Notes under the pieces: model-generated
Seen by the model: only the letters and a program-made list of their open reading frames with translations
What the model was told of the DNA's origin: nothing
Database searches by the model: none
In this document: positions 9,701 to 17,958 of the stretch, in pieces
Numbering within the stretch: position 1 is the first letter of the stretch
Layout of the letters: every line of letters starts with the position of its first letter
Origin: Sulfotelmatobacter sp963739125
GTDB taxonomy: Bacteria; Acidobacteriota; Terriglobia; Terriglobales; Acidobacteriaceae
NCBI GenBank assembly: GCA_963739125.1
Contig: CAVTZD010000001.1
Location: 2,914,001 to 2,978,000 of the forward strand
DNA length: 64,000 bases
Direction of reading: 5' to 3'
Program-made: the position numbers and the translations under genes

Positions 9701-9943
9701 CACCGTTCCAGCATCAGTGGTCTTCCAGACGCCGCCGTTGACCGCGCCGAAATAAAAAGTTGTCGAGTCCCCCGGCACCCCCGCGACGGCAACCACGCGA
9801 CCTCCACGGAACGGACCAATGAGCCGCCATTTGAGGCCATTGATCAACTGTGGTGGAACCGACTGGGCAACTGCGAAGCCCGCCAGTAAAAGAAGAAAGA
9901 GTGCGATCAAACTCTGGTGCAAACCCGACCTAAATTTGTGCAA
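6767..9943 (-). CDS. Secreted BNR/VPS10-type repeat protein (sortilin-like propeller)
   Basis: 1058-residue exported protein with a signal peptide (LIALFLLLLAGFAVAQ). It contains many Asp-box/BNR repeats of the form S-x-D-x-G-x-T-W (for example SSDGGSTW, SQDAGKTW, TRDGGKTW), making one or two beta-propellers through about residue 740. A C-terminal region includes an Ig-like/FlgD-like fold (VDPGMHRFVWDLSWG, PGIYTVRLTVDG) and a helical tail. Such proteins are abundant in Acidobacteriota and are often annotated as glycosyl hydrolases, but no catalytic residues can be assigned. Probably periplasmic or surface-located. Confidence 0.85.
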   Translation of the reverse strand: MHKFRSGLHQSLIALFLLLLAGFAVAQSVPPQLINGLKWRLIGPFRGGRVVAVAGVPGDSTTFYFGAVNGGVWKTTDAGTVWKPIFDKEPVASIGAIAVAPSDPKTIYVGTGESDIRSDLSSGNGVYKSSDGGSTWIHEGLDDARQISRIVIDPRDSQVVYVGALGHAYGPNEERGVYKSVDGGTHWAKVLDEGSQIGISDLAICRGNPQLLFAGAWNTHRPPWSTYAPIDGPGGGLYRSQDAGKTWSRLNNGLPEGDWGRIGVDVAPDGKRVYALIQAKKSGLYRSDDGGDTWTLENSDPRLTSRAWYFNGITVDQQNPDVIYIPNVALYRSVDGGKTISIVRGAPGGDDYHQIWVDPRNSDSMVLGTDQGTTISLDRGQTWSTWYNQPTAQFYHVITDNEFPYIVYGAQQDSGSAAVASRTDHNQITARDWFPAGDSESGYMAPDPKDPNIIYLSGTYGSVTRYNRRTGLSQDVTPWPVPTFGSEISQRKYRDPWTPVLIFSPADSTTLYLGTQYVMKTVDGGLHWQTVSPDLTGSTQKPGDKAEGAATNENAVQRGYGVVFTIAPSALNRDTIWAGSDTGLIHLTRDGGKTWKDVTPAGLTAWSKISFIEASHFDPAVAYAAVDRSRLDDQIPYLYRTRNYGATWQLITNGIAANAFLRGIREDTETKGLLFAGTELGVYVSFDDGGDWQSLQLNLPVTSVRDLTIHGADLVAATHGRSFWILDDITPLRDALDAEKENAFLLYHPEAAFRIDDDLFAGTPLPPEEPTAENPPAGAIIDYFLKSSASTVVLEIFDAQQKLVHKFSSEDKHPENHLLIPIAERWFPKPEVLDVDPGMHRFVWDLSWGSSGNPSVDKEAEFGNPRGPKVVPGIYTVRLTVDGTAQSQPLKVVMDPRSPATPEILHQQLQLGQQIFAETREARRALAEIDSLRKQLSDLQQKVGDKDAAIQSALADAQAEISRIETKPEAVGQPSGLQDASAEMASALDVVEGGDRAVPSQAIAVYNESSQRAKAAIAEWSEFKTTKLRRLNQKLSEANLAPIAISEIEREVQFLMSR

Positions 9944-10151
9944 ATGGAAACCCCCCGCTGGCTAGCCAGTTTACTGGAAAACAAGAGGTCGCACCGTCTA
10001 GCGTAAGTCTGGTCAGAATGGCCGTGTCGAGATCAAAATGGTTGGGTTGAAATCAGAATGGCTGAGTTGAGGTCGGAATGGTTCCATTGAGAAAGGAGGG
10101 AAAAACCTGGCCTGCCCGGTTTTGCTTTCGGCGTGTTGCAACTGCTTGAAA

Positions 10152-10203
<52 letters not shown>

Positions 10204-10341
10204 TCCGCTTCGCTTGACCAACTTCGCGAAGAAAATCAACAGGTTGCCGAGCGGCGACCTCGCCTGCATTATGCCACACATGGGGTCGTCTAGCATGTGA
10301 TAAATGGCCTCCTCATCTTTTGAGCCAGAAAGCAGGAAGCA

Positions 10342-10770
10342 ATGTCGTTGGTGATTGAAAAACAAGTGTCGGGACAGATGTCCGAGGGTCTGCACAGCGT
10401 GACCATCACGAAAGTGGAAGACCTCGGTTTGCAGGAGACTCGATTTGGGCCGAAGGAGTGTGCCGCGATTTACTTCACGGCTGACGACCAGAAGGAAGGC
10501 AAACCTGTTGATGTCCGTCTACGGGTCGTCAAGAGCCTCCACCCCGAGAGCAGCCTCGCAAGATTGCTCGGTGCGTTGAGCGTCCCTTTCGGGGACACAT
10601 TCGACCTCAATGACCTCGTCGGCATTAAGTGCCTAGTCGTCATTCAGCACAAAGAAAGAGAGGGCGAGACTCAGGCTAATATCGCGGCTGTCCTGAAGGT
10701 CCGCAACCCTCCTCGGTCCTTGCTTCTCTACAGGAAATCGACGGCGAATGCCAGCCTCCAGTGTGGATAA
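10342..10770 (+). CDS. Possible OB-fold single-strand-binding-like protein
   Basis: 142 residues. The pattern GLHSVTITKVEDLG, a beta-rich core, the S-x-L-x-R-L-L-G-A-L helix, FDLNDLVGIKCLVV and a final NIAAVLKV strand resemble OB-fold proteins that many phages encode near their recombination or replication genes. I infer nucleic-acid binding; no signature is diagnostic. It is the first gene inside the left end of the element, followed by a coiled-coil membrane protein. Confidence 0.5.
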   Translation: MSLVIEKQVSGQMSEGLHSVTITKVEDLGLQETRFGPKECAAIYFTADDQKEGKPVDVRLRVVKSLHPESSLARLLGALSVPFGDTFDLNDLVGIKCLVVIQHKEREGETQANIAAVLKVRNPPRSLLLYRKSTANASLQCG

Positions 10771-10829
10771 CACATAACACATGCCCGGATTTGGTGCAGT
10801 GCGTGATACCCTTTTTAGTGGGGGTGACC

Positions 10830-11156
10830 ATGTTAGAGACCGTCGAGACCGAGCTTGTGAAGACCTTTGTCCCAGTTCTTTTTCAGAGGGGGATGAAAAT
10901 GTTTGATGGCGGAAAAGTCCGCGAGGAGCTTGCTGAGGCCAACCGTAAACTCGCAGCGACCAGCGATGAGTTGGCCGATACCAAACTAAAGTTGGCTGAG
11001 AAGGATGACAAACTGGACGAGGCCCAAGCGATGTTCGACGCCTACCGGGATAGGCAAGAACTGATTCTCTGGGGCGGCTCGTTCCTGATTATCATCCTGC
11101 TTGCGATAATGATTACATCCGTGAGGCAGGGCGGCTGCTGTCAAGTCGCAGCGTGA
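10830..11156 (+). CDS. Coiled-coil protein with C-terminal membrane anchor
   Basis: 108 residues: an acidic N-terminus, a long heptad-type coiled coil (about 30–75, EELAEANRKLAATSDELADT), then a hydrophobic segment (LILWGGSFLIIILLAIMI) and a short basic/Cys tail. Topology suggests a tail-anchored cytoplasmic coiled coil. The ATG is chosen because GGGGGTGA precedes it; the longer frame upstream overlaps the previous gene. The same layout recurs at 34,293–34,523. Function unknown; spanin- or superinfection-exclusion-like roles are only speculation. Confidence 0.6.
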   Translation: MLETVETELVKTFVPVLFQRGMKMFDGGKVREELAEANRKLAATSDELADTKLKLAEKDDKLDEAQAMFDAYRDRQELILWGGSFLIIILLAIMITSVRQGGCCQVAA

Positions 11157-11204
11157 GCGTCTGGTCGGCTCCGAGCGAATCTTGACGGACGACGGGATTG
11201 AAAA

Positions 11205-12164
11205 ATGGATGAGCAAGAGTCCCTCTTTGAGTCTCCCGAGCAACCGAATGCAAAGGCTCGACAGTACAGGCTCAATGACGACAGTCTTGTCTCTTCACGT
11301 CGTCTCGCAGAAGCCAGCCCAGAAGACCAGTTGGACGCAATGCGTCGGTGGTTTTACGAGAACTATGAAGACCCCGTCCACGGTTGCCCGTACATGTCGA
11401 GCGAAGGCGGGTATCAATACATCTACGGCGGTCCTTACGATGCCCGTGAAGAGTTAGACGGGGAGTTCGGCGGCGTCGTAGATGACGAAGTGATTGAGGA
11501 ACTAGCCGACGAGCTTAACAACGAGTGTGCGGATTGGAGTGGCAATTCCAACAACTTCTCGCCCGACCTCGACGATTACCTCTTTCGGTCTAGTGCTGAG
11601 TCACTGGGTCAAGAGGACGCTTTTCGCCAGAGTGCAGTCAATGTCCAGCGACTCTTGGAAGCCAAAGTCGAGCCAGCAGACCGTCAATGCATGTTGCGGA
11701 TGCTATACGTCAACGTCTTCACGGCTCTGGAAACATATCTTTCGGACAAGTTCATATCCTCAGTCAACGCGGACGAAAAGACGCTACGTCGTTTTGTCGA
11801 GACGACTCCTGAATTCAAGAGTCGCCGCCTTTCTTTGAGTGAAGTATTCGACGCTCACGAGACCATTAAGCACGAGGTCCAAAATCACCTTCTCGAAGTG
11901 GTCTGGCACCGTCTAGACAAAGTACAGCCGATGTATCGCGATACCCTCGGCATCGACTTTCCCGACATGCGAGAACTCTATAAGGCTTTGATTGCCAGAC
12001 ATGACTGTGTTCATCGAAGCGGCAAGATGAAGGAAGATGGGCAAGGACGGGTCTTTGAGGAGAAGGACATTACGAATCTGCTATCAGAAGCCGACAGGCT
12101 GGTCCGATGGATTGAGGCGGGTGGTAAGGAGCCGCCACCCTTCGACGCAGAATCGCCTTTCTAG
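11205..12164 (+). CDS. HEPN-type protein with R-x4-H motif
   Basis: 319 residues. An acidic N-terminal part (1–125) is followed by a helical C-terminal domain (about 150–300) carrying RHDCVH (265–270), which matches the R-x4-6-H signature of HEPN ribonucleases, and a preceding long helix (MLYVNVFTALETYLSDKF). This arrangement is typical of RiboL-PSP/Apea-like HEPN families, many of which act in defence by cutting RNA. RNase activity is inferred. The gene converges with a small leftward gene, overlapping it by 4 bases at the stops. Confidence 0.6.
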   Translation: MDEQESLFESPEQPNAKARQYRLNDDSLVSSRRLAEASPEDQLDAMRRWFYENYEDPVHGCPYMSSEGGYQYIYGGPYDAREELDGEFGGVVDDEVIEELADELNNECADWSGNSNNFSPDLDDYLFRSSAESLGQEDAFRQSAVNVQRLLEAKVEPADRQCMLRMLYVNVFTALETYLSDKFISSVNADEKTLRRFVETTPEFKSRRLSLSEVFDAHETIKHEVQNHLLEVVWHRLDKVQPMYRDTLGIDFPDMRELYKALIARHDCVHRSGKMKEDGQGRVFEEKDITNLLSEADRLVRWIEAGGKEPPPFDAESPF

Positions 12165-12418
12165 GCTTTCGCTTTTGCTGCTTTTGCGGCTTTGAGTTCC
12201 TTCTCCAATCGACGAATAGTCGCCTTGTCGCCGGAGCGTTTCGCGTGGCGAAGCTGGGCAGCGAGGGAAATGACTGCGGCACCCGCCGGGGAGATGCGTG
12301 ACTTGGTAAGGCCTGTGTCCTCTGACTCTGCGGCCTCCGCGAGGGTTCGCTCCAACTTCTGGAGCCGTGCAATTTCTGCCCGTATCTCTTGCAAGGTTGC
12401 CGCAACGCTGAATGACAT
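12161..12418 (-). CDS. Small basic coiled-coil protein
   Basis: 85 residues, almost entirely helical: ATLQEIRAEIARLQKLERTL near the N-terminus and a Lys/Ala-rich tail (KELKAAKAAKAKA) that could bind DNA. The start has a strong AAGGAGGG site. Small Lys/Ala-tailed proteins are common in phages and acidobacterial genomes. Function unknown. Confidence 0.6.
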   Translation of the reverse strand: MSFSVAATLQEIRAEIARLQKLERTLAEAAESEDTGLTKSRISPAGAAVISLAAQLRHAKRSGDKATIRRLEKELKAAKAAKAKA

Positions 12419-12868
12419 CGTGCCCTCCTTAGTCATTGTATCACTCAGCAAGTTAGAAGAATGGCACTCCCACTCAGGTGTGCAGTGTAGACGCTAGGTC
12501 ATCCCCGAGAAGTCGGCCAGACTCACCACACCATCGAGCCGAGGCACCGAGCAACCGTTGACTGGCTCACCACCCGTTGCGTAGCCCGCTCATTTACCCG
12601 CTCTTTCCAAGCCGTAGCGTCCGACATCCGGTCAATTTTGGTCAATCTCCCGAGCAAGAGGCGAAACGCTGACTCGGGCCACTCACCTACCCAGACCATG
12701 TGAGAGAGCTAACGAGCAGTCAGCGGGTAGCCGTCGCTGACTCCAGCCCATAAGATGTGCAGGCGTAGTGAGTTCGGGCAAGTCGGCCAATCCCTGAGAC
12801 AGTCAGAATCGAGGGGAGAGTGAGCAGGACGCGAGGCCCACGGGATTCTACATCGTATACAGTGTAAA

Positions 12869-12883
12869 TGACTCACAGAGTCA
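12869..12883. promoter_or_regulatory. Perfect palindrome TGACTC-N3-GAGTCA
   Basis: 15-base inverted repeat in the gene-free region, directly followed by another AGTC-containing segment (AGCAGTCTCAC). It has the size of a dimeric regulator site. No regulator can be assigned. Confidence 0.45.
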
Positions 12884-13255
12884 GCAGTCTCACCCCTCAT
12901 GGGGCTTGTGCTACGCCCAGCGGTCTCTCGTGTCGATGAGTCGAAGTGTGGTCAGGGCAAGACAATTCTGTCTCCTTTTTACCGCAGTCAGCCAAGCTAC
13001 TGTTTCTCAGCATCTTGCAGCCAAAACGAACCGTCGTAAACCCGCGACAAACCTTGAGTCACCCTCACGTCTAAAAGACTTACGCTGAGTGACATGCCGC
13101 CAAAAGCCATCTAGACCCTGCTTACGTGCCGCTAAACGCCTCTTAATCAGGGCACGTCGGCGACGGCTCCGACTGATTCCCTCGGGCTGCGAACCCCCGG
13201 CCTGCTCAACCGAGGTGACCAGAGTCATCGTTATCACAATGTAACAAGCGATGAG

Positions 13256-13270
13256 TGACAAATTTTGTCA
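13256..13270. promoter_or_regulatory. Palindrome TGACAAA-T-TTTGTCA
   Basis: Inverted repeat with 7-base arms and a one-base centre, about 160 bp upstream of the small recombinase gene. It could be an operator or a recombinase arm site; nothing visible decides this. Confidence 0.4.
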
Positions 13271-13429
13271 GCAGTGACTCGCTCGACAACACACCCATAG
13301 AAGCCTGCCAGAGTGAATGACTTGCAGGCAGTGTGACAATCCTGCTCTTTTGTCCGGCCCTGACAGTGTCGAATTTACTTGATTGGAGCGTGACTCAGGC
13401 GTAAGCTTAGAGTGAGTCGAGGAGGGACG

Positions 13430-13987
13430 ATGGAATATCTCAATGATGAGGAACTGACGGCCCTGTTGACGTTCACCTATGAGCGTGACCGCCTTCTGCA
13501 CATGGCTCTACTCGTCTCAGTCTGCCATGCTCTCCGAGTGACAGAGATGCGAACGTTGACGGTCGATGATGTCGATGGTGCTTATCTCAGCATCTCTGCG
13601 TTGAAGAAGAAGGAGACTGTGACCCGGCTCGAACCGCTGCACACGAGTACCAACCCGCTGTTTGACGAGTCGGTCGTTGCGGTCCATGCTCACGGGCTAC
13701 GCGTCAAAGGCGAGACGCTGCTGTTCGGCGGGAGCCGCCAGTCGTGGGATAGGAAGATGAAAGCGGCCTGTGAACTCGCAGGCATACCACGAGCGAAGGC
13801 ACACTGGCACAGCCTGCGTCATTCGACAGCGATGATGGTCTTTCGCGAGACGGTCAGCCTCGGTGCAGTCAAGCAAGCTCTGCGACACGCGTCATGGTCT
13901 TCATCGCTTGTCTATTTGAACGAGAGCGACAGCCAGAAGGCGTTCGCAGCGGTCAGTGATGCATTGTCCGCGATGGCCGCTCAATAG
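13430..13987 (+). CDS. Tyrosine recombinase, catalytic domain only
   Basis: 185 residues that cover only the catalytic half of a tyrosine recombinase. The active-site set is readable: Arg36 in ALRVTEMRTL, Lys in SALKKKE (about 59–61), H-S-L-R (127–130), His153 in LRHASWSSS and Tyr162 in VYLNES. The N-terminal core-binding domain of usual integrases is missing. The start has a GAGGAGGG site, so the gene looks intact and not truncated by decay. A full-length integrase is at 46,003–46,869, so this one may resolve dimers or act on a different site, perhaps in the palindrome-rich region upstream. Confidence 0.75.
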   Translation: MEYLNDEELTALLTFTYERDRLLHMALLVSVCHALRVTEMRTLTVDDVDGAYLSISALKKKETVTRLEPLHTSTNPLFDESVVAVHAHGLRVKGETLLFGGSRQSWDRKMKAACELAGIPRAKAHWHSLRHSTAMMVFRETVSLGAVKQALRHASWSSSLVYLNESDSQKAFAAVSDALSAMAAQ

Positions 13988-14352
13988 ACGCTCCGACCGA
14001 CCATCCCAATCTACATTCCCGCCTCTGCATTTGCTCTCGCCCCGCAATCCGTCCATAGGTATCGGCCCTCAGAGCCGTCGATCCCCAGGGAAGGGGTATT
14101 GAATCAGCATCGCGTAGGCCACAAATAGGGTGTCACGACTACCTCTACAAAGAGGCAAGGGGGCTGACGCCCACGCCGTCATCGCCTGGGCCGACCGTCC
14201 TGCCCCGCCAACTCGATGCTGATGCAGACACCCCTGATAATTTTCAAAGTTTCGGAGTTCCCCCAGTAACACTTGCTCTCGGAGACATGCCCTCTCTGCA
14301 AAAGGGCTTTATAATTTTTGGAAATTTTTCAGTGTGCTGTTAGGTTGGTCAC
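13988..14352. other. Gene-free region and upstream part of the GATC-containing insert
   Basis: 365 bases. The first GATC of the element is at 14,080. A TATAAT box at 14,310–14,315 could serve the next gene, although no good -35 lies 17 bp upstream. T-rich runs (ATAATTTTTGGAAATTTTTC) precede the gene. No coding region is convincing. Confidence 0.4.
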
Positions 14353-15111
14353 ATGTACAAGCCTCCACCGACCGCGAAGCCACTCGATCTGCGTGGGGCA
14401 CACCTCAAGATCGACCGGGCGAAGAAGCACATCAGTGACTTGGACGCTGAACGTGCGAGATTCCTGGGTTCTAACCCGTATGCTGGTGTCGCGAAGTTTC
14501 ACCCGGAAACTGACACGACTGAGTTCGTCTTGCAGTCCCTTCCTGACATACCGGACACGATCCCTCTCATCCTCGGAGACGCTGTTCACAATCTCAGGGC
14601 CGCATTGGATCACCTCGCTTGCGAACTTGTCCGCAGTGCAGGCGTTGAACCGAAGGGTGTCTATTTTCCGATCTGCGAGACTGCTGAGAAGTACGAGGCC
14701 GAATCTGCTGGCAAGACGAAAGGGATGCCAGCAGAAGCGAAGAGCGAGATTGACCGGATTCGGCCATACGGTGGAGGGAACGACGGACTCTGGGGACTTC
14801 ATCGGCTTGACATCATCGACAAGCATCGACTGTTGCCAACAGTTGGCATGAGGGTCGGCTCGTTTCAGGTCAATCTTTCTCTGACGCCGACCGAATACAA
14901 CTTCGCTATGCCGTCCGTTTTGGAAGTGGGCGACACAATCGGTTGGATTCCGGGGAATCATGAAGCCGACAAGCAGATGGCCGTGACCGCTGACATCGCA
15001 TTCGGTGAACCGGAGATTTTTCAAGGCCGACCGATGATAGAGACGCTGACCGAATTGGCAAATTACGTCAAGATCGTCGTCACACATTTCGGCGGCACTC
15101 CGGCACGTTAA
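14353..15111 (+). CDS. Conserved-type hypothetical protein with H-N-L-R-x-A-L-D-H motif
   Basis: 252 residues with a central GDAVHNLRAALDHLACELV segment. This motif recurs in a widespread, uncharacterised bacterial family found near mobile elements. The surrounding helices are followed by a beta-rich C-terminal half. No catalytic role can be assigned. Base use differs from the neighbours: six GATC sites fall in this gene whereas adjacent element genes have none, so it probably arrived separately. Confidence 0.6.
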   Translation: MYKPPPTAKPLDLRGAHLKIDRAKKHISDLDAERARFLGSNPYAGVAKFHPETDTTEFVLQSLPDIPDTIPLILGDAVHNLRAALDHLACELVRSAGVEPKGVYFPICETAEKYEAESAGKTKGMPAEAKSEIDRIRPYGGGNDGLWGLHRLDIIDKHRLLPTVGMRVGSFQVNLSLTPTEYNFAMPSVLEVGDTIGWIPGNHEADKQMAVTADIAFGEPEIFQGRPMIETLTELANYVKIVVTHFGGTPAR

Positions 15112-15148
15112 CACCGCCGTCACGTTCGTTTATTACGATGAAAGTACT

Positions 15149-15376
15149 GTGAAACGCTTCATAGAAACCAGAATCTCGCTCCCGAAGGACTTTGTCAGCA
15201 GACCGTCGGAACCCGGCACTTCCGCCTTTGAATATCTGGAGGGCCGACGCGATCCGCACAAGCTGACCGATGATGACGATCTCCTGTTCATCGTTGACGA
15301 CAAGCATCCCCAGGGCGGATTGATCTACGTCTTCAAGGATCACTCCAGCGTCGTCTTCTCTCCGACCGTGAACTGA
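15149..15376 (+). CDS. Small hypothetical protein, GTG start
   Basis: 75 residues, acidic in the middle (KLTDDDDLLFIVDD) and ending in a beta-like segment (GGLIYVFKDHSSVVF). It follows the previous gene by 37 bp and shares its GATC-containing base use, so the two may form one acquired unit. The GTG start is uncertain because the upstream ATG runs at once into a stop. An opposite-strand frame covers the same DNA, but it has weaker protein character. Confidence 0.4.
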   Translation: MKRFIETRISLPKDFVSRPSEPGTSAFEYLEGRRDPHKLTDDDDLLFIVDDKHPQGGLIYVFKDHSSVVFSPTVN

Positions 15377-15497
15377 TGGACTAAGCGGCTCGTGGCAACG
15401 CTGATAATCGCTCTCCCGCATCGACGTGACACCACGAACGGTTCAACAGAATTTGGCGGACGGTCCTCTCAGCGACACCGTACCCACTCATCGAACG

Positions 15498-16016
15498 TCA
15501 TGCGGCCTCCTCATCTCCAGTGACCGCGTCAGCCACCTCGTCATCGACCGCTTCCTGAGGTATGATTTCGTTCACCTCCTCAACAGGGACGCCGTCTTCG
15601 TCAGCCACAGCATTCGCCGCCATCATTCCCGCGACACTCAACTCCTCAACCTCAATCTCCTGCACACCCTCACCGTCGCTCGTGCTCTCGACATCGGAAA
15701 TATCGGAGTGATTCCTGAGTCCGTCTGAATGCCGCTTTCGATAGCGAGAATCTTCTTCGTGCTGGCTTTGGTCTGCTGACCAAAAACATTCTGACGCAGC
15801 ACATGCACTCAATACTCGTCCGCCAGACAGAGTGAAATAAATCTCGCGGTGCTCCTCACATCGTGGACGCGGGAGAACAACCACCTCTTTCACTTTCTTT
15901 GGAGGCTTCGGCATTTCCAACTTCGCTGCGATGCGACTGGTCTTCGCCGCCGCGATAGACGGTGCCAGCCATTCGTGGAGAATTTGTTTGAGTCTGTCAT
16001 CAATTTGTAGTTTCAT
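15498..16016 (-). CDS. Hypothetical protein with acidic C-terminus
   Basis: 172 residues. The N-terminus is helical and basic (LKQILHEWLAPSIAAAKTSR), a Cys pair lies in the middle, and the C-terminal 70 residues are highly acidic (EVEELSVAGMM, EEVNEIIPQEAVDDE). No family recognised. It overlaps the upstream gene by 17 bases and is the last gene of a leftward operon. Confidence 0.55.
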   Translation of the reverse strand: MKLQIDDRLKQILHEWLAPSIAAAKTSRIAAKLEMPKPPKKVKEVVVLPRPRCEEHREIYFTLSGGRVLSACAASECFWSADQSQHEEDSRYRKRHSDGLRNHSDISDVESTSDGEGVQEIEVEELSVAGMMAANAVADEDGVPVEEVNEIIPQEAVDDEVADAVTGDEEAA

Positions 16017-17232
16017 CTTCGCTCCCTTCCTCTATCTCGTCCCGTTCGAGCGAGTTCTTAACATCCTTCATCGGTTTGCCTTTCGGCTCTTGCCTGAAAC
16101 TCAGGTCGCACGACATGCCTTCAAACGTCACAGGCTTCTCATCAGGGCTGATGGGTATTGCTGTCGCCTTCGAGAACACCTCATCAGCCGTCGCGTTTTC
16201 GACTGCGTGCTGTGCATCAATGACGACGCTGCCCACTCGCGGCAAAAGTTTCTTTCCGCTGAACACCTTCGCAGGCGATAGTTCTTTCGCCTCAGTCTCA
16301 AGACCCGCTTCAATCGCGGTCAACGCTTTCATTTGCGTGACATCGTTCACGTCCTGGGGAGTCGGGTCGGCACGGCGATTCAATGTCGCTTCCCTCTCCG
16401 CGTCCTCCGCCCCTATTTCGATGAGAGACTTTTGAATTGACTGGCTTGTCCAGTCGAACGGAACGAGCCGCTTCTCAAGTCGCTCAATCATCGCCGCGTC
16501 AATCAGGAACTCGTCGAGACAGCGAATGGCGAAAATATCAACTCCGCGTGGAGCACCTTTCACAGTCTTGAGAATCTTCGAGTCTTTGACAGTGAATGGG
16601 TAGAGCTTCTTGAGTGTCGAAGTGAATGTCGTCGGTATCACAAGCACACGACGGTACTTGAGGTCGATGTAGGTCAGGTTGCCAATCTCCTGAGTCTCGA
16701 ACGGGAACTCCCCCGTTGGTTCAATCTCGACAATGAGGTTGACGACATCCTCGACACACAAATCTTTCTTGACTGCGAGTTGTGACCACAGAACATCGAA
16801 GGTTGGTCGAGCGTCACGCCGTAGCTCATAGCGGAGGTGTTCGCGAAGTTGTCTGTCGTTGACATCCCTAAATTCGCGTTCGAGAACGCCGAGATATTGG
16901 CGGAGTCGATAGACCGCCGCGTCACTTGCCGTCTCAGGAACGGCGGCCACAATCTCTTCGGGAACTTCGACACGCCGCTTACGCCGCCGTAGCGAAGTGT
17001 CCATGCCGCCCGACCAAGTCAGGTTGTTGACCAAAACCTTGACGGCTTCAGCAAACTTCCTAGGGTCGCTTATGTGGCTCCAGGTCGAAGTCGTTTTCAC
17101 CAGTTCTTCACAAGCGAGGTCTGCCGCACTGGTGCCGTGCTCTGGCTCGACTGCCTGACGTAATCGGGCACTGACGGCAATGAAGTCGAGATTCTTCCAC
17201 GCGGGATGCAGATGTCTTGTTGTCGTCTTCAT
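16000..17232 (-). CDS. Hypothetical operon protein, possible replication role
   Basis: 410 residues with no recognised domain. The N-terminal region is helical and basic (SLRRRKRRVEVPEE around 80–93), the middle mixes helices and strands (IGNLTYIDLKYRRVLVIPTT) and the C-terminus is charged. It is translationally coupled (4-base overlap) to the winged-helix gene upstream, so a role in replication or partition of the element is plausible but unproven. Confidence 0.55.
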   Translation of the reverse strand: MKTTTRHLHPAWKNLDFIAVSARLRQAVEPEHGTSAADLACEELVKTTSTWSHISDPRKFAEAVKVLVNNLTWSGGMDTSLRRRKRRVEVPEEIVAAVPETASDAAVYRLRQYLGVLEREFRDVNDRQLREHLRYELRRDARPTFDVLWSQLAVKKDLCVEDVVNLIVEIEPTGEFPFETQEIGNLTYIDLKYRRVLVIPTTFTSTLKKLYPFTVKDSKILKTVKGAPRGVDIFAIRCLDEFLIDAAMIERLEKRLVPFDWTSQSIQKSLIEIGAEDAEREATLNRRADPTPQDVNDVTQMKALTAIEAGLETEAKELSPAKVFSGKKLLPRVGSVVIDAQHAVENATADEVFSKATAIPISPDEKPVTFEGMSCDLSFRQEPKGKPMKDVKNSLERDEIEEGSEDETTN

Positions 17233-17933
17233 GCTGCACTCCCTTGCTGACTAATTTGCCCAGCCCATTCAGTCAGGTCGGCGAGATACGCCTTGGTCTG
17301 GGTGACCTCATAATCTTTTTGTTGGCATGGAGTCGCCCACGGCTGGTGCCGCCGTTTCAGGTCTGCGAGTTCACTTTCGAGAGCCTTGAGCCGTCCCCCG
17401 GCGAGAATAATCTGACGGGCGACGGCCCACGACGGGGGCTGGCTAAGTGATTCAGGCGGTTGAGAGTTCAAGACTGAACTCGGGTATACCCACTCAATTA
17501 AAGAACTAAGGTCCACTCTCACAGACAGTGGTATAGGACTATGGCTATATGTAATCGAGTTCACGCCTGAACTCTGCGTCAATTGAGAGTTCGACCATGA
17601 ACTCTCCAGAAAACACACGGGCTTATCGCATTTCCAAGGAAAAACCTGACGAGTGGCTTGCTTTCCGCTGTGGTTGATGGGGCGTCGGTCAGACTCCGTG
17701 GCGGCTCCGGCCAGCCAGCAGTACCCGTCTTTGAGTAAGCGGTCAACTAGCCGTTGTGCAACGGGTCGGCTGACATTCAGGACTGAGGCAAGTTCTTTTA
17801 CCGGGCGGTCGTACAGACCTGTGGAGGGGTTGAGATTGTGACGCATCGCTACTACAGCGAGAGCGAGTTGGGCATCGTCCAACACGTCATCGACAGCTTT
17901 GCGAAAGTCGGTGAATTTCTGATAGGTCTTCAT
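17229..17933 (-). CDS. Winged-helix DNA-binding protein, replication-initiator-like
   Basis: 234 residues. Residues about 15–85 form a helix-turn-helix of the type found in phage and plasmid replication proteins (PVKELASVLNVSRPVAQRLV), including the N-terminal phrase MRHNLNPSTGLYDRPV. A linker without features and a C-terminal helical segment (GGRLKALESELADLKRR) follow. The ATG at 17,933 has an AAGGACG site; an ATG 18 bases upstream has none. It could be a replisome organiser or a repressor. Confidence 0.6.
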   Translation of the reverse strand: MKTYQKFTDFRKAVDDVLDDAQLALAVVAMRHNLNPSTGLYDRPVKELASVLNVSRPVAQRLVDRLLKDGYCWLAGAATESDRRPINHSGKQATRQVFPWKCDKPVCFLESSWSNSQLTQSSGVNSITYSHSPIPLSVRVDLSSLIEWVYPSSVLNSQPPESLSQPPSWAVARQIILAGGRLKALESELADLKRRHQPWATPCQQKDYEVTQTKAYLADLTEWAGQISQQGSAA

Positions 17934-17958
17934 GTCGTCCTTTTCAATCATTCAATCG

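Larger units (their letters stand above)
12419..13429. other. Gene-free region dense in TGACTC/GAGTCA motifs
   Basis: About 1 kb without a convincing gene. It holds many GACTC/GAGTC and AGTCAG motifs on both strands, a perfect 15-base palindrome TGACTC-ACA-GAGTCA at 12,869–12,883 and another, TGACAAA-T-TTTGTCA, at 13,256–13,270. Codon-like bias is absent and the small open frames look random. It lies just upstream of the small recombinase gene, so an origin of replication, recombination site or multi-operator control region are the main possibilities. Confidence 0.5.

Noticed and set aside
14329..15123. Long leftward open frame (264 codons) opposite the 252-residue gene
   Set aside because: It lies wholly over a frame with better protein character and a conserved motif on the plus strand; no ribosome-binding site.
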